Shown here: in pieces, positions 10,317 through 20,776 of the stretch | Numbering within the stretch: the first letter of the stretch is position 1 | How the letters are laid out: every line of letters starts with the position of its first letter | Origin: Spongilla lacustris | Taxonomy: Eukaryota; Porifera; Demospongiae; Spongillida; Spongillidae | Reading direction: 5' to 3' | DNA length: 64,000 bases | Assembly: GCA_949361645.1 (NCBI GenBank) | Contig: OX442425.1 | Span: 7,368,818 to 7,432,817, forward strand | Translations under genes and position numbers: made by a program | The notes under the pieces: generated by a model | What the model was told of the DNA's origin: nothing | Database searches by the model: none | Seen by the model: the letters and a program-made list of their open reading frames with translations, nothing else

Positions 10317-10953
10317 CTGATAAGAAGTGAAGAAACAAAGATGACCATTGTGGAAACAACTACTCACTATGAAGCTACATGTACACGTATCAAAAGCCAT
10401 AAGTGGCAAAGTAGCTATGGCAAGTATGGTTACTCCAGGGTATTTTTATTAAATGTGCACAACACTTGTACCACTTTTTGAGGCATCCCCCTCCCCCCCA
10501 AGTCGGTGGGTGTGGCAATTGTGGAGTTGCTATATTTTGCGGTGAATCTACCATTGTTCACCTGTATGCCACTTGTATTTGCAAGGAGACCCTCCCCTTA
10601 GGTCAAGTTATTTAGCTTCATTCTGTGAGTTGCTAGTACCACCAAAGTACAGTAGTGGTCAAAATAAACACCACACATCATCTAAGTGCAACAATCTGGC
10701 AACTATCCAGCATGATCTATAAAATAACCATATCTAAAATGAAAGCCAATATCAACAAATCACAATGCATACACATAGTGGGTTCTAAGTCAGTGCACAA
10801 TAGCTAGCTTGTCATAAGTAGCACATGTCTAGGATGATGCTTCAAACACACTAAAGCCCCTATCATATTTGACATGACCCGTTTTTATTTTATGTTTCAA
10901 CATGGTAAATTCAGAATTAAGACACCACTTATCCCTTTTGGAAACACGCCCAC

Positions 10954-11031
10954 CTTATACTTCATGTTCACATCCACACCACCCTTAGCCAGTAGTCTCC
11001 TCACGGTGGCTATGTCACCATCTTGTGCAGC
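10954..11031 (-). CDS. Ankyrin N-cap exon, start of the third ankyrin gene
   Basis: A 78-bp phase-0 exon with acceptor ACTCCAG and donor GTGGGC. It encodes 'AAQDGDIATVRRLLAKGG' then 'VDVNMKYK', the typical half-repeat that begins an ankyrin domain (AA..GD...VRRLL). No initiator Met is in the exon, so an upstream exon at higher coordinates is expected but was not identified. The paralogue at 50,473-50,574 is eight codons longer at its 5' end. Confidence 0.8.
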
Positions 11032-11040
11032 CTGGAGTAC

Positions 11041-11250
11041 ATTAGGCCTATCATTAATATACACCTGCAGTCTGCAGTATGTAGGCCTATCATTAATGTA
11101 CACCAGCAGTCTGCAGTATATAGGCCTATCATTAATGTACACCAGCAGTCTGCAGTATGTAGGCCTATCATTAATGTACACCAGCAGTCTGCAGTATGTA
11201 AGCCTATCATTAATGTACACCAGCAGTCTGCAGTATGTAGGCCTATTTTC
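11041..11250. repeat. 39-bp minisatellite, array A
   Basis: Five to six copies of a 39-bp unit (CAGTCTGCAGTATGTAGGCC plus TATCATTAATGTACACCAG). The unit is 13 codons long, so several frames remain open. It sits immediately upstream, in gene sense, of the N-cap exon. Confidence 0.95.
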
Positions 11251-12285
11251 TTCAGGTGTTTTATATGGCTCAGCCTATAATGACGTTCCCTTATCTGTGT
11301 GATGAAAGTTTACAGTTTACCTTTATCATTGTATGCTAACATTATTTAACCGTACACCCGTAAACACGTAGATGACAATAATTGCAGACGCACCCCTAGG
11401 GGACAATACATGTATGTATATTAGATAACCCTTGGACAAGCTTATATTATTTCCAAACCACCTGGTCCCTGGGTCAGACTTTTTAATGCCCCCAGTACAA
11501 GATTAAATTATAGCTTCTAACCCACTGGGACAGGCATTTACCCAGGACCTATAATATCCCCCTGGACACCATTTATAGAAGAGGTGTTCAGTTAAATTAG
11601 GAATGTACGAAATGCTTAACAACGGGTCCATAAAATTCGTTTCCATTTTTGGTCGAAATCAATGTATTGAAAAATTAGTCAGAAAATGGTTTCTTGCATT
11701 GTAAAGCAAATTTTTGCATAGATCAACTCTTCATAAGTTGTCCTGTGCTGCTGCATACATGTAATAATATTTTTCCATACTTACATATCATCAAAGCTAA
11801 GTGGTTTTGTTGTTTATCGCACGTGCGACATGAATAAATCCACTTTTTTTTCTATGCCGCTTTAGTTGAATTAAAAAGATTTTTTTAGGCCTTCAAACAT
11901 CCTCGATATACATGTAGTCCATCAGGGAAACAAGTGCACCTTTTCCGGCAGTTAATTATATAAATGGGTGAAAATAGCTCCAAATATCAAGGGAAGGGTT
12001 TTACTAACGAATGCACTGATACAGTAAACTTTCTGACTATTTTCCTCTAGGCCTACATGTATAGCGAGTACGACCAGAGATAATATCATCTCTGGTTCGA
12101 CAAAACCAGCCAAAAAAATGGTGTTTAATAGGCCTAGGCCTAATTAAACTCGACAAGGCACTCAATCCTCGCTATTCGATAGTCTTCTATACAACAGCTT
12201 CAAGAGTTCACTCTACTACTACCTAAAGGTCAGCACACCGTGACCTAATTAAAGGTGTTATCCATCCCAACGATGACTACCTGGG
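11251..12285. other. 5' flank of the third ankyrin gene, duplicated elsewhere
   Basis: No exon is recognised. About 11,390-11,700 (around ACCTATAATATCCCCC) matches 19,265-19,580, upstream of a kinase exon, and more weakly 51,110-51,300, upstream of the other N-cap exon. About 12,220-12,285 (AAAGGTCAGCACACCGTGAC and on) matches pieces near 52,865 and 53,855. If the N-cap gene starts nearby, its promoter should lie here, but no core element stands out. Confidence 0.6.
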
Positions 12286-12333
12286 CAGTGGCGTTGTGGC
12301 GCACCCGCCGCTGGGGGGGCAGATATGTATAAA

Positions 12334-12364
<31 letters not shown>

Positions 12365-13345
12365 AAAAAAAAAGCTTCTGCACATATATGCGTGTACATG
12401 TCCATCCATCGCATTTTAATCACGAAGTGTATATATAATTTACAGCGAAATTGCCACGGTCATTATCCCGTGCAATTGAAGGAGAATGGGGGGCGTGTTA
12501 AGTGCTCCTGTCCAACCAATACATTTGAACTACAATAACGCCAGTGGCGTAGGAAGGAAATATAGAGTGCAGCGGCCAACAAAGGTGGTTCCCCCGCCTC
12601 CCCGGGGAGGGTACGGAGGGGGGCACCCCTCCCGTTCAGCTAGGGGTTACGGGGGAGCGCTGTAAGCTCCCCCATCGGGGTCTGGGGCGGAGCCCCAGAA
12701 GCCAACGCTTTTTGCATAGAAACCCCCCCAAAAACTACGCTAAAACTGTAACCAGGTTAGTTTGTTTTGATACCTTGCCTCTGCGCATGTAATGTAAAGT
12801 ACAAAACGGCTATAGTGCAGCCAAGGCCACTTTTGGTAACCGTTGTAAACTACGTTGCACGGGTAGCCTAGCTTGAACTAGCTCTCACGATCGATTTGAA
12901 GACGTCTTGCATGTCATTAGCTAGCAGCAATTGCTCAGCTATTGAATTATATATGCGCGCTTATCAACCTATAAAAAAAAAAAATTGTTGTTGTTGTGAA
13001 AAAGTGCAGCGGCCATGGCCGCTGCTGCCGCCTCAGCTCCTACGCCCCTTTCGTATATGGACTGCTTACCACGCTTTGTTTTATGGTTATCCAAATAAAC
13101 GAATGCAATAGTTTAATTAATTTCTATTAATAAATAAACAGATATAGTAGCGATCGCAGCCTAATCGCTTTGTAGCCTCAAGCATTTCAGCAGCGAATTC
13201 CAGGCTAACTTTACTTTGAGTCTATTAAGACACCATGCATACTTCAGCCGTCATTTTGGCGCCCTAGCTATAATTTGGCGCCCCTGTTTTTAGGGCCGCT
13301 GGGGGGGCAATTGCCCCCCTGCCCCCCCTGGCCACACCGCCACTG
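12286..13345. mobile_element. hAT-like non-autonomous transposon with perfect 8-bp TSD
   Basis: The ends are inverted: CAGTGGCGTTGTGGC at the left, and the complement of CAGTGGCGGTGTGGC at the right. Both are flanked by the identical octamer TACCTGGG (12,278-12,285 and 13,346-13,353). Eight-bp duplications and CAGxG termini are typical of hAT elements. The 1,060-bp interior holds a poly(C)/poly(A) run near 12,339-12,373, the shared hairpin at 12,666, a probable nested element, and no transposase. Confidence 0.85.
12541..13046. mobile_element. Possible nested small transposon
   Basis: Inside the hAT-like element, the left side CCAGTGGCGTAGGAAGG with GTGCAGCGGCCA downstream is mirrored at the right by GTGCAGCGGCCATGGCCGCT and CTCCTACGCCCC. 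The two ends look like inverted repeats of one element, but the right terminus is not exact and no duplication was established. Confidence 0.4.
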
Positions 13346-13353
13346 TACCTGGG

Positions 13354-14580
13354 TTATACATTTAGAAGTAGGCCAATAGCTATAGCCCGCACTATCAAAC
13401 CAGTACAACGAATGCAACCAATAGTAGCTTACCTGCGCCATGGGTGTCACGTATGTCCAATTTCTAATCCTGGCCTACATGTACTGTGCTTGTCGCTGAT
13501 TTTTAGCACGTGCGCAGGCCACATTTACCTTACTCATCGCCAGTGAAATCCTTACGCAATGTCCTCGATCTGACAACATATTTATTGCTGCAGACACCTG
13601 CATGATTGCTTCCTGGCTGAGGGCTGGCTCTCCCACTACATAAATGAATGTGCAAACCGAAAAATTATGACTCCCAGATCAATGCTATATAAATCATATC
13701 ACCCTCTACCGAGTACGTACACAAGGATAAATAAGTCATTAAAGCACCCATTTTAAGGGTTACTCAGTAAAACTGTGGTTTTACCATTATGTGTTCTAAA
13801 TGTAGAACAACCTAGATCAACTAGCCAGATCGCTTAAAAAATAATAGTAATCGTGAAACAAAGCCACAGTTTTACGATAATATACGGAAAAATCCTAAAA
13901 ACGAGTGGAACTTTTTAGCGTTTAATCATTTATTTAATGCTGATGTCAAGGTACCAATACAATATGTATGAACCCCCAACAGACGTTCCATTGTATTCCA
14001 GAAGATTTCACCTCAGTTAAGTCGATCAAATTATTGCGAAGCGTGAAGCAACCTCAGAAACGCATACAATTACAAACAACGGGACATAACCAGTAATAGT
14101 TAAGGGCTGATTACTTGAATGTACATAGGGACTGTATAGTAGTATCCATTAAAGAAAATTCTGCTCTTAACTACATTCCTTGAGGGCACAGTGATGAGAA
14201 ATTGTTTCACGATCCAAACTTGTTTCTGATTACCATATGTATATACATTGTTAATTACTAACATCAAAGGCATCAAACTTATATAGACTTCATAGGAGAT
14301 TTTGAAAATAAAGATTGCATCTCTTATCATGGTTCAAACGTTACAAACAAAAAACTGTCAAAGCTTAAAATTTGGTCTTATTGTGTGGAGCACTGTACCA
14401 GGTGTACAACATGTTCTGTGAAGCATAATTGTATATTCATATACATTGGCCATTGGTGTAACTTTGTATCATAAGGAACAAATAACTTGGATTAATAAAA
14501 TGTTCATTGGCGTATCTAAAATTATACTGGCCATTAAAGATTGCAAAAATCAACCATTATAACATTACTTCATCGTACAT
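13354..14580. other. Non-coding stretch, left part paralogous to 53,930-54,270
   Basis: The first 350 bases match the other segment copy (for example 'TGTCACGTATGTCCAA' at both sites). The rest shows no recognisable gene or repeat. Confidence 0.5.
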
Positions 14581-15150
14581 CATTTTCGCAGTACACCCTA
14601 CTATTACATCATTGCACCCTACCATTACACCATTCCATCATTACACCCTACTATTACACTCCCTTCTCAGGACATATTACATGTAGATTGTAATGGGGTT
14701 AGAGTGAATTGGATCTGTCCTGACTATGTGGAATGTACTGCTTTGGTGGAGAAAACTTGGGAGACTTGAGGTAGAACTGTACAAGTGTGTGGTGGCATAG
14801 TGGTGGGTGTGGCTGCATGGCTTGGAGATGTACCCCACATAGGAGGGATGATTATGGGAACCTCTTGTCATGCTCATCACTACAGTCCAGACCTTGTGGC
14901 CAAGGGGATGCTTCAGTTGTTGCTTGACGACAAGTCCAAGGATGGAGCAGCCATGATGGTATAGAATTTCATACTTTATGCACCCTTGTGGCATTGGATG
15001 AACACAGGAATGCAAAACTGTGATTGCAGTCCAGATTTATGATACCTATACTTTTTAATTTCACATTCATGTAAAATTTCATCGTGCCAAATAACACAGT
15101 TTAGTCCCCAATTGGTACCTTAGACACCATGTAATATCAGCTGTGATAGA
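14580..15150. repeat. Segment inverted relative to its paralogue at 54,298-54,900
   Basis: The reverse complement of this stretch matches 54,298-54,900 along its whole length, including 'GATATTACATGGTGTC' at one end and the ATTACACC-rich part at the other. The neighbouring left flank (13,354-13,700) matches 53,930-54,270 in direct orientation, so one copy carries an inversion of about 0.6 kb. Confidence 0.85.
14687..14958 (+). pseudogene. 15-hydroxyprostaglandin dehydrogenase-like (SDR) remnant
   Basis: Two stretches in one frame resemble the C-terminal part of HPGD-type short-chain dehydrogenases. One follows an ATGTAG acceptor: 'NGVRVNWICPDYVECTALVE' (14,690-14,757; HPGD family: NAICPGFV). 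The other, from 14,886, is 'PDLVAKGMLQLLLDDKS' then 'KDGAAMM' (family: ANGLxxLIEDDxLNGAxM). An in-frame TGA at 14,766-14,768 falls next to a possible GTAGAA donor, with a possible CTACAG acceptor at 14,885, so it is either intronic or a nonsense codon. The catalytic Tyr-x-x-x-Lys and Rossmann parts are absent from the window. Intact family members oxidise prostaglandins or related hydroxy fatty acids. Confidence 0.6.
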
Positions 15151-15486
15151 TAAAAAGATGAAGTAGTACATGCATGCAGGGGTCAGTGAAGCACAAGGCA
15201 AAGGGGTGGGAGCTGAAAAAGATAAGTGCTATAATTCTACAACAGACACAACATGAATACAACATGATCACTTCATAGTGGTGCACTATTTCATCACCTC
15301 CCAAAGTGAAGTAAGCTGGGTGCAGGGAGAACGTTTTTCTAATGCCTAGTATTTTGTGTGATATTTAATTATATGCATCATGCAGCTCAGTAGACACTTT
15401 TGCTCCTCCCGGCCTGTCTATCCAGCCACTCAGAAGAAGTACAGTTACCTCATCACCCATGCATACAATTCCTTTACACCTAATTA

Positions 15487-15776
15487 ATGTAAGGCATATG
15501 TACCTCAATGTAAGGCATATGTACCTCAATGTAAGGCATATGTACCTCAATGTAAGGCATATGTACCTCAATGTAAGGCATATGTACCTCAATGTAAGGC
15601 GTATGTACCTCAATGTAAGGCATATGTGCCTCAATGTAAGGCATATGTACCTCAATGTGAGGCATATGTACCTCAATGCAAGCCATATGTACCTCAATGT
15701 AAGGTATATGTACCTCAATGTGAGGCATATGTACCTCAATGCAAGGAATATGTACCTCAATGTAAGGCATATGTAC
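15487..15776. repeat. 21-bp minisatellite, array 1
   Basis: About fourteen copies of TATGTACCTCAATGTAAGGCA. The seven-codon unit keeps frames open on both strands. The same unit forms the array at 58,206-58,552, with identical sequence following both arrays. Confidence 0.95.
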
Positions 15777-16040
15777 CCTCTCCCCCTCCCCCTAAATATC
15801 CTAATTGTACAGTGCAAGAGGACTTGTACACTGAACACATTGCTTTGCTCTAGATCCTGCAGACTCTGGTCCAGCAATCCAACTTGAACCAGTAAAGGCC
15901 TCACCTGGAGGCTGCAAATGCTGATGTTCTGAATGGAAGCGATTGGACCTTTTTACAAATAGTTCACATTGTGTTTTGACCTCGTGTGTTGGCCTCACCG
16001 CGTTGCCGCACGCACCTGATGATTGTATGTCTGTTTTTAT
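15777..16040. repeat. Strongly conserved flank of the 21-bp array (copy at 58,556-58,810)
   Basis: From CCCTCTCCCCCTCCCCCTAA to about TGATGATTGTATGTCTG the two copies differ at only a few positions, tighter than surrounding sequence. A short frame after a GCTCTAG acceptor-like site (15,853) contains 'ILQTLVQQSNLNQ' and then stops. No protein family is recognised; whether it is an exon of an unidentified gene is open. Confidence 0.5.
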
Positions 16041-16795
16041 TATATCATTGTAGAAGCTACACTGTATTTACAATATTATATTGCATGTGGGCTGTGTATG
16101 TATGTGCCTCTTTCAGTGCCTACTTTTTACATATTTGGTGACGTGTTTTGCATGTAGATGGATAAGTGAGTGTGCTGTGTTTACAATAGATTTCAAGAAC
16201 CAAACCTTTGTGGAACTGTTGCGCATTGCACTTGTTGTTTAGGAGGGGGGGGGGGGGGGGGGAGAACCAATTAATTGACGTGAAACACGTGATGGAAGGA
16301 AAAACGTGTTCGAGGTCCTTGGGTGTGTACACGTATATATACATGTAGCGGATTAATGTCCAAAAAAAAAAAAGCAATATTAATGCTTTACAATTCCTTC
16401 ATAACATTATCAAACTACATGTATATGTGTACCAGCAAATGGGTTGATGAATTTATTGTTGTATTTCATTCGATTTATTGAAACTAAATTATGAAATGTA
16501 TGTGAAATTACTCTACTTAACATTCACAATGACAAATCACACTAGAAAATAAATATTCTACACGTTCGAAGACCACTGCAATTCTAATAAATGTTTGAAT
16601 TAATTTTAATATTGGATCAAATGGTGGTTCGTAAATTTATCTGATAATTGGATATGCTATTAATTATAAATCGAGTAAATTATAACTAATGAATGACCTT
16701 AAATTTTAATAACTCACTGTTGAACTTTAACTTGAAATTAATGTGTTCAGCTGCGTCATATCATATATACCGGCCACATCCTGAACCATACTCCA

Positions 16796-17080
16796 TTACC
16801 AGAATACCTCTTTACAAGTTACAGCATTGTGGCCAGGGGGTGAGGGGGGGAGCATGTTATGGGGGCACATAGCACATCTGGACCCAGAAGATGTATCCAT
16901 TCCAAGCCATTTCATAGCAATCTGGATTTCATCAGAATCTAAAGTCCTAAACCTGGGGATGGAGTTGCTGAAGATGTGTGTGCAAGAGTAAACACCACAA
17001 CTGCCAACCATATGGCCTGATACTCCTTCTTGGCTGTTGAATACCGCTCTTCTCTTGGCAATACCACAGACTCCACTGGT
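16796..17080 (-). pseudogene. Non-LTR retroelement remnant, family A
   Basis: The minus frame reads 'RRAVFNSQEGVSGHMVGSC', 'TLDSDEIQIAMKWLGMDT', 'SRCAMCP' and 'PGHNAVTCK'. This matches the Cys-rich region downstream of reverse transcriptase in invertebrate elements with 'WLGM...C..CP...GHHAVTCK'. It ends at a stop shortly after. The same fragment is kept at 59,969-60,290, so the insertion predates the segmental duplication. Confidence 0.65.
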
Positions 17081-17189
17081 CCATTTTATATAATTAATGA
17101 TATCATTTGGTAAAATTTCTTTTTATTTGTTGTATGCTGTGTAATGTACGCAATTAGAAAAAAGTTATTATCTCTGGTATAATTTATGA

Positions 17190-17420
17190 CATTCTACACA
17201 TGGCTTTGCCAGAAGCCAATGTTCCTTCTTGGCTAGAGCCCACTGGTCTTGATAGAGCAGACGGTAAGCATCCCGATGGAATCGCCATGGTACCAATCCA
17301 TGGTCAAATGGCAGATTGTTGGTCTGGGATGCAACCTGTGTAGACACTTTTGCCCCTTCCCATCTATCCATGGCCAGCCACTCAAAAGAAGTACAGTTAC
17401 CTCATCTCCCATGCATACCA
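17190..17420 (+). pseudogene. Non-LTR retroelement remnant, family B
   Basis: Plus-strand frames read '[20 protein letters not shown]' and, after a frame change near 17,310, 'LVWDATCVDTFAPSHL'. These are motifs of the C-terminal endonuclease-like end of another invertebrate retroelement group. It points opposite to the family A remnant at 16,796-17,080. The paralogue is 60,420-60,620; a shorter echo lies at 15,385-15,470. Confidence 0.65.
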
Positions 17421-17725
17421 TTCCTTAACATGTTGCCTTTGAAACAACTGAAGTGCGTGGCCCTCACTCCATGTCTTTCCTATCAGGCTTGGGTCGCTGC
17501 ATTGTGAACACCTCTGGTGACTAGATACCTCCTGCAAACGTTTTCTGTTGCCCTCCGACACCCTCTTCTCTGAATGGTGCGTAATGAATGTTATGTATTG
17601 CAGTATATTGTGCTATTATAAGAGTTTATACATTAAAAAAAAATTGTACAGGCTAAAGTATTTTACATCAAGTAAATATAAATCATACAGATAATTACAA
17701 AACCTACATGTACATGGTATTTAAT

Positions 17726-18832
17726 CTATTTCTTCAGCTGTGGCAGTAAGAGTAGTACATCCTTCATATCTATTCGACTAGCTGGGTCTTCACTGATACA
17801 TCTCCTTATCAGCACTGCCATTTCTTGCCACAGCAGGGTCTTAAGTCGGGTAGCTTGTAGTTTGTGGTCTGGGAACTGTCCAGTGGCCATTTCAAGCAGG
17901 AGTATGCCATAACTATACACATCCATCTTTGGAGACTGGAATTTTGGATTGGAGGATTCTGGGGCTGCATAGGATGCATTTCCAGGGCCTATCGTTGTCA
18001 CCATGGAGACAAAGTTTGCAGAACCATAGTCAGACACCTTGGCTCTCCAATTGCCTGATCCAATTGGCTCTAGAAGCACATTTGCACTGCTAACATCTCG
18101 ATGTATGATAGGGTCAGGCTTCATTAGGTGTAGGTAATTGAGAGCACAGGCCACATCTGTGCCAATAGAGATCACATGATCTCGTGACAGCGTTCGAATG
18201 ATGCTTCGGAGGTTGGCCTGCATCAGTTCTGTGATGATAACAGGTTTATTTTCCTCCAGTGAGGCTCCAATAAATAGCAGAAGATTGGGATGTCGTGCAC
18301 ATGCCGCCATGTTCATCTCCCTGATAAATAGATCAATATTATGTGGAGAGATGATTGCCTCATGGATAAACTTAGCAGCAACCTTCACACCACGAAACAT
18401 GGCTACTCTCACCTCACCCCATCCTCCCACACCAAGAGGCCTTCCTTCTATCACTTGTATTTCTTTGCTTTGTACTCTCCAAGATGATTTCAAATAATCT
18501 GGGTTTTGGGGAATGTCTTGAACAGTTAATGGAGCAAGATGACCTCTCAGTTGTTCATCAGCCTGTTGCCTTGACAACCTAAGTTCCTGTTCTGCTCTTG
18601 TTGCTCTTTCTTCTGCCCTTTGAGCTTGCTGTTCATATGCCTCCATTTGTTGCCTCATGTCATGAAGTTCTTGTTCCTTCTGTTTCTTCTGTTGCCTCAT
18701 GTCATGGAGTTCTTGTTCCTTCTGTTGCCTCAGGTCATGGAGTTCTTGTTCCTTCTGGTGCTTCAGGTCATGGAGTTGTTTTGTATTTTGTTGCCTCACA
18801 TGACAAAGTTGCTGGCTCATGAGGATGAATAT
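17726..18832 (-). CDS. Coiled-coil TKL-like protein kinase, last exon (second gene)
   Basis: A single open exon: acceptor CCCATCAG (exon from 18,832), four codons, then Met at 18,820 and 364 residues to the stop. Numbering from that Met, residues 15-95 form a Gln/Glu-rich coiled coil built of repeats such as 'KEQELHDMRQQ'. The kinase domain (about 122-358) has the glycine loop G130-V-G-G-W-G135-E-V, Lys150 (VAAK), Glu168 (helix C), H240-R-D with Asn247, D264-Y-G replacing DFG, and APE at 286-288. All core catalytic residues are present; HRD is followed by VSSAN rather than LKxxN, a variant found in TKL-type kinases. Expected activity is Ser/Thr phosphorylation in the cytosol. It is inferred to be the 3' exon of the ankyrin gene starting at 50,574, because the last ankyrin exon (25,510) also ends in phase 0. 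It could instead be a separate gene starting near 18.8 kb. Confidence 0.9.
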   Translation of the reverse strand: MFILMSQQLCHVRQQNTKQLHDLKHQKEQELHDLRQQKEQELHDMRQQKKQKEQELHDMRQQMEAYEQQAQRAEERATRAEQELRLSRQQADEQLRGHLAPLTVQDIPQNPDYLKSSWRVQSKEIQVIEGRPLGVGGWGEVRVAMFRGVKVAAKFIHEAIISPHNIDLFIREMNMAACARHPNLLLFIGASLEENKPVIITELMQANLRSIIRTLSRDHVISIGTDVACALNYLHLMKPDPIIHRDVSSANVLLEPIGSGNWRAKVSDYGSANFVSMVTTIGPGNASYAAPESSNPKFQSPKMDVYSYGILLLEMATGQFPDHKLQATRLKTLLWQEMAVLIRRCISEDPASRIDMKDVLLLLPQLKK

Positions 18833-18904
18833 CTGATGGGAAATGAGTTACAATTACACCACTGATCTGTCCTAACTAACCAAACACTTAGCTACATCAT
18901 TAAT

Positions 18905-19272
18905 GAGTCTGCAGTATGTAGGCCTATCATTAATGTACACCAGCAGTCTGCAGTATGTAGGCCTATCATTAATGTACACCAGCAGTCTGCAGTATGTAGG
19001 TCTATCATTAATGTACACCAGTAGTCTGCAGTATGTAGGCCTATCATTAATGTACACCAGCAGTCTGCAGTATGTAGGCCTATCCTTAATGTACACCAGC
19101 AGTCTGCAGTATGTAGGCCTATCATTAATGTACACCAGCAGTCTGTAGTATGTAGGCCAATCATTAATGTACACCAGCAGTCTGCAGTATGTGGGCCTAT
19201 CATTAATGTACACCAGCAGTCTGCAGTATGTAGGCCTATCATTAATGTACACCAGCAGTCTGCAGTATGTGG
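18905..19272. repeat. 39-bp minisatellite, array B
   Basis: About nine and a half copies of the same 39-bp unit as at 11,041 and 50,585, here just upstream of the kinase exon rather than an N-cap exon. Long frames such as 'MYTSSLQYVGLSL' repeats are by-products of the 39-base period. Confidence 0.95.
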
Positions 19273-19942
19273 GGATAATACATGTATGTATCTTAGATCA
19301 CCCTTGGACAATGCTTATATTATTACTAAACCACCTGGCCATGGGGTCAGACTTTTTAATGCTCCCAGCACAAGATTATATTTTACCTTCTAACCCACTG
19401 GGACAGGCATTTACCCAGGACCTATAATATCCCCCTTGACACCATTGATAGAAGAGGTGTTCAGTTAAATTAGGAATTGTTCAAAGGTTACAAAATGCTT
19501 AACAACAGGTCCATGAAATTTGTTCCCATTTTTTGGTCGAAACCAATGTATTGAAAAATTAGTCAGAAAATGATTTTTGCATTGTGAAGCAAAGATTTGT
19601 AGCTGTAAACACATTAATTGCTTGCCATATAAAATTGGGCATTATGAAATTATGAAATTTGTTCCCATTTTGTGGTCGAAACCAATGTATTGAAAAATTA
19701 GTCAGAAAATGATTTTTGCATTGTGAAGCAAATATTTGTAGCTGTAAACACATTAAATAAAATTGGGCATTATGCCGTTGAAAAATTCTACACACATACA
19801 TGTACATCACCACATTTTACAACTGCACCATAATCAATCCTACATGTAAGTGAATGTGAGAATTCAACCATGACTACATCATCAAAGTTATACAAATGAA
19901 ATGGATATCAAAAACACTCAGATTTTAAAGCTATAGGTAATA
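19273..19942. other. Kinase 5' flank, shared with ankyrin 5' flanks and with 62 kb
   Basis: The first 300 bases match 11,390-11,700. A 120-base stretch (ATTTTGTGGTCG to about GTAAACACATTAA) is duplicated in tandem near 19,520-19,760. From about 19,740 the sequence follows 62,130-62,359 up to the Ginger insertion point. No exon is recognised. Confidence 0.65.
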
Positions 19943-19946
19943 ATAG

Positions 19947-20055
19947 TGTTACGCGCGATCGATGGATTTGCGCGATCCATCGATTGCGCTGCGCCATCGA
20001 TGGATCCATTGATTGCGCAATCATCGATCGATCGCGCAACCATCGATCGATTGCA
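19947..20055. repeat. Left terminal inverted repeat of the Ginger element
   Basis: About 109 bases, the reverse complement of 24,056-24,164 with few mismatches. It is built of overlapping GCGCGATCGATGG/GATTGCGC subunits and is therefore partly self-complementary. The outermost bases TGTT...AACA resemble LTR termini. Confidence 0.85.
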
Positions 20056-20199
20056 CACTACTGCGTTTGCGCGATCGATGGATGGAATTTGTGCACGTGC
20101 TTTGGTGTGAAACATACTTCAGTTGGCATTACTTGAAGCCAGTTGCTTCATTCGCTACAATCGCTTCGTTTTACGATGGATCTGCTTTTCAAGTAGCGC

Positions 20200-20415
20200 A
20201 TGATGGCTATTGCGACCGCCAAAGCAGCCTCGACTAAGAGCTGTGTTTTAAGTCACGAAAGGTTCGAAGCCATCGTCCACCATCTATCGTCCCCACAAGA
20301 CAAAGTTGATCCCCATTTCAAGCACTGGGTTAAAAGTAAAAAATTTCAACTTGCTGATCTACCTGGACTGGGACTTTTCAAGGTGCTTGTAATTCCAAAT
20401 GAAGGGAACAACAAG
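20200..20415 (+). pseudogene. Ginger transposase, N-terminal part
   Basis: The frame reads 'HERFEAIVHHLSSPQDKV', 'FKHWVKSKKFQLADLPGLG' and 'LFKVLVIP', resembling the N-terminal region that precedes the zinc-binding part in KRBA2-like proteins, vertebrate genes derived from such transposases. It ends at a possible AACAAG/GTTTGT donor (20,415). The expected HHCC zinc-binding segment between here and 20,777 was not found, so it is deleted or too decayed. Confidence 0.6.
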
Positions 20416-20776
20416 GTTTGTATAACTGATAAACTTGTATGTAACTTTAAACCTATCATTGTAGGAGGATGGTGTAAATGTGTTAACAATGTTGATATTA
20501 AGAACTTGCATTTATATGTTAGGATGACTTTTATCTGTCCCTTCAGACTTAGATCTACGTATTAATTTGTAGATTAGGTTGACTGTAGGAGGGTGAAATT
20601 AAATAATACCACATTGATAGCTGGTAGGTAACATTCGAGCCGTAGTGTTACACCTGACAGGAGAGGGTAGTATAGTTACTGGAGAACATAACATTTTCCT
20701 TACACTGGATTTACTTGCAGTATAATGTTGATTAGTCTTTCAGTGATTGTAATTGTAACTGCATATAGTACTTATA

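Noticed and set aside
15459..15904. Cys/Tyr-rich repeat protein ('YVPQCKA' units)
   Set aside because: The 21-bp unit is open in several frames on both strands, and the unit variants are not biased to preserve any one frame. The same holds for 58,185-58,660.
18872..19311. Overlapping 80-140-codon ORFs in both directions
   Set aside because: Translations of the 39-bp array; all frames show the same 13-residue periodicity.
20013..20237. Short ORF across the Ginger left TIR
   Set aside because: Its sequence is the palindromic TIR itself; no start or domain supports it.
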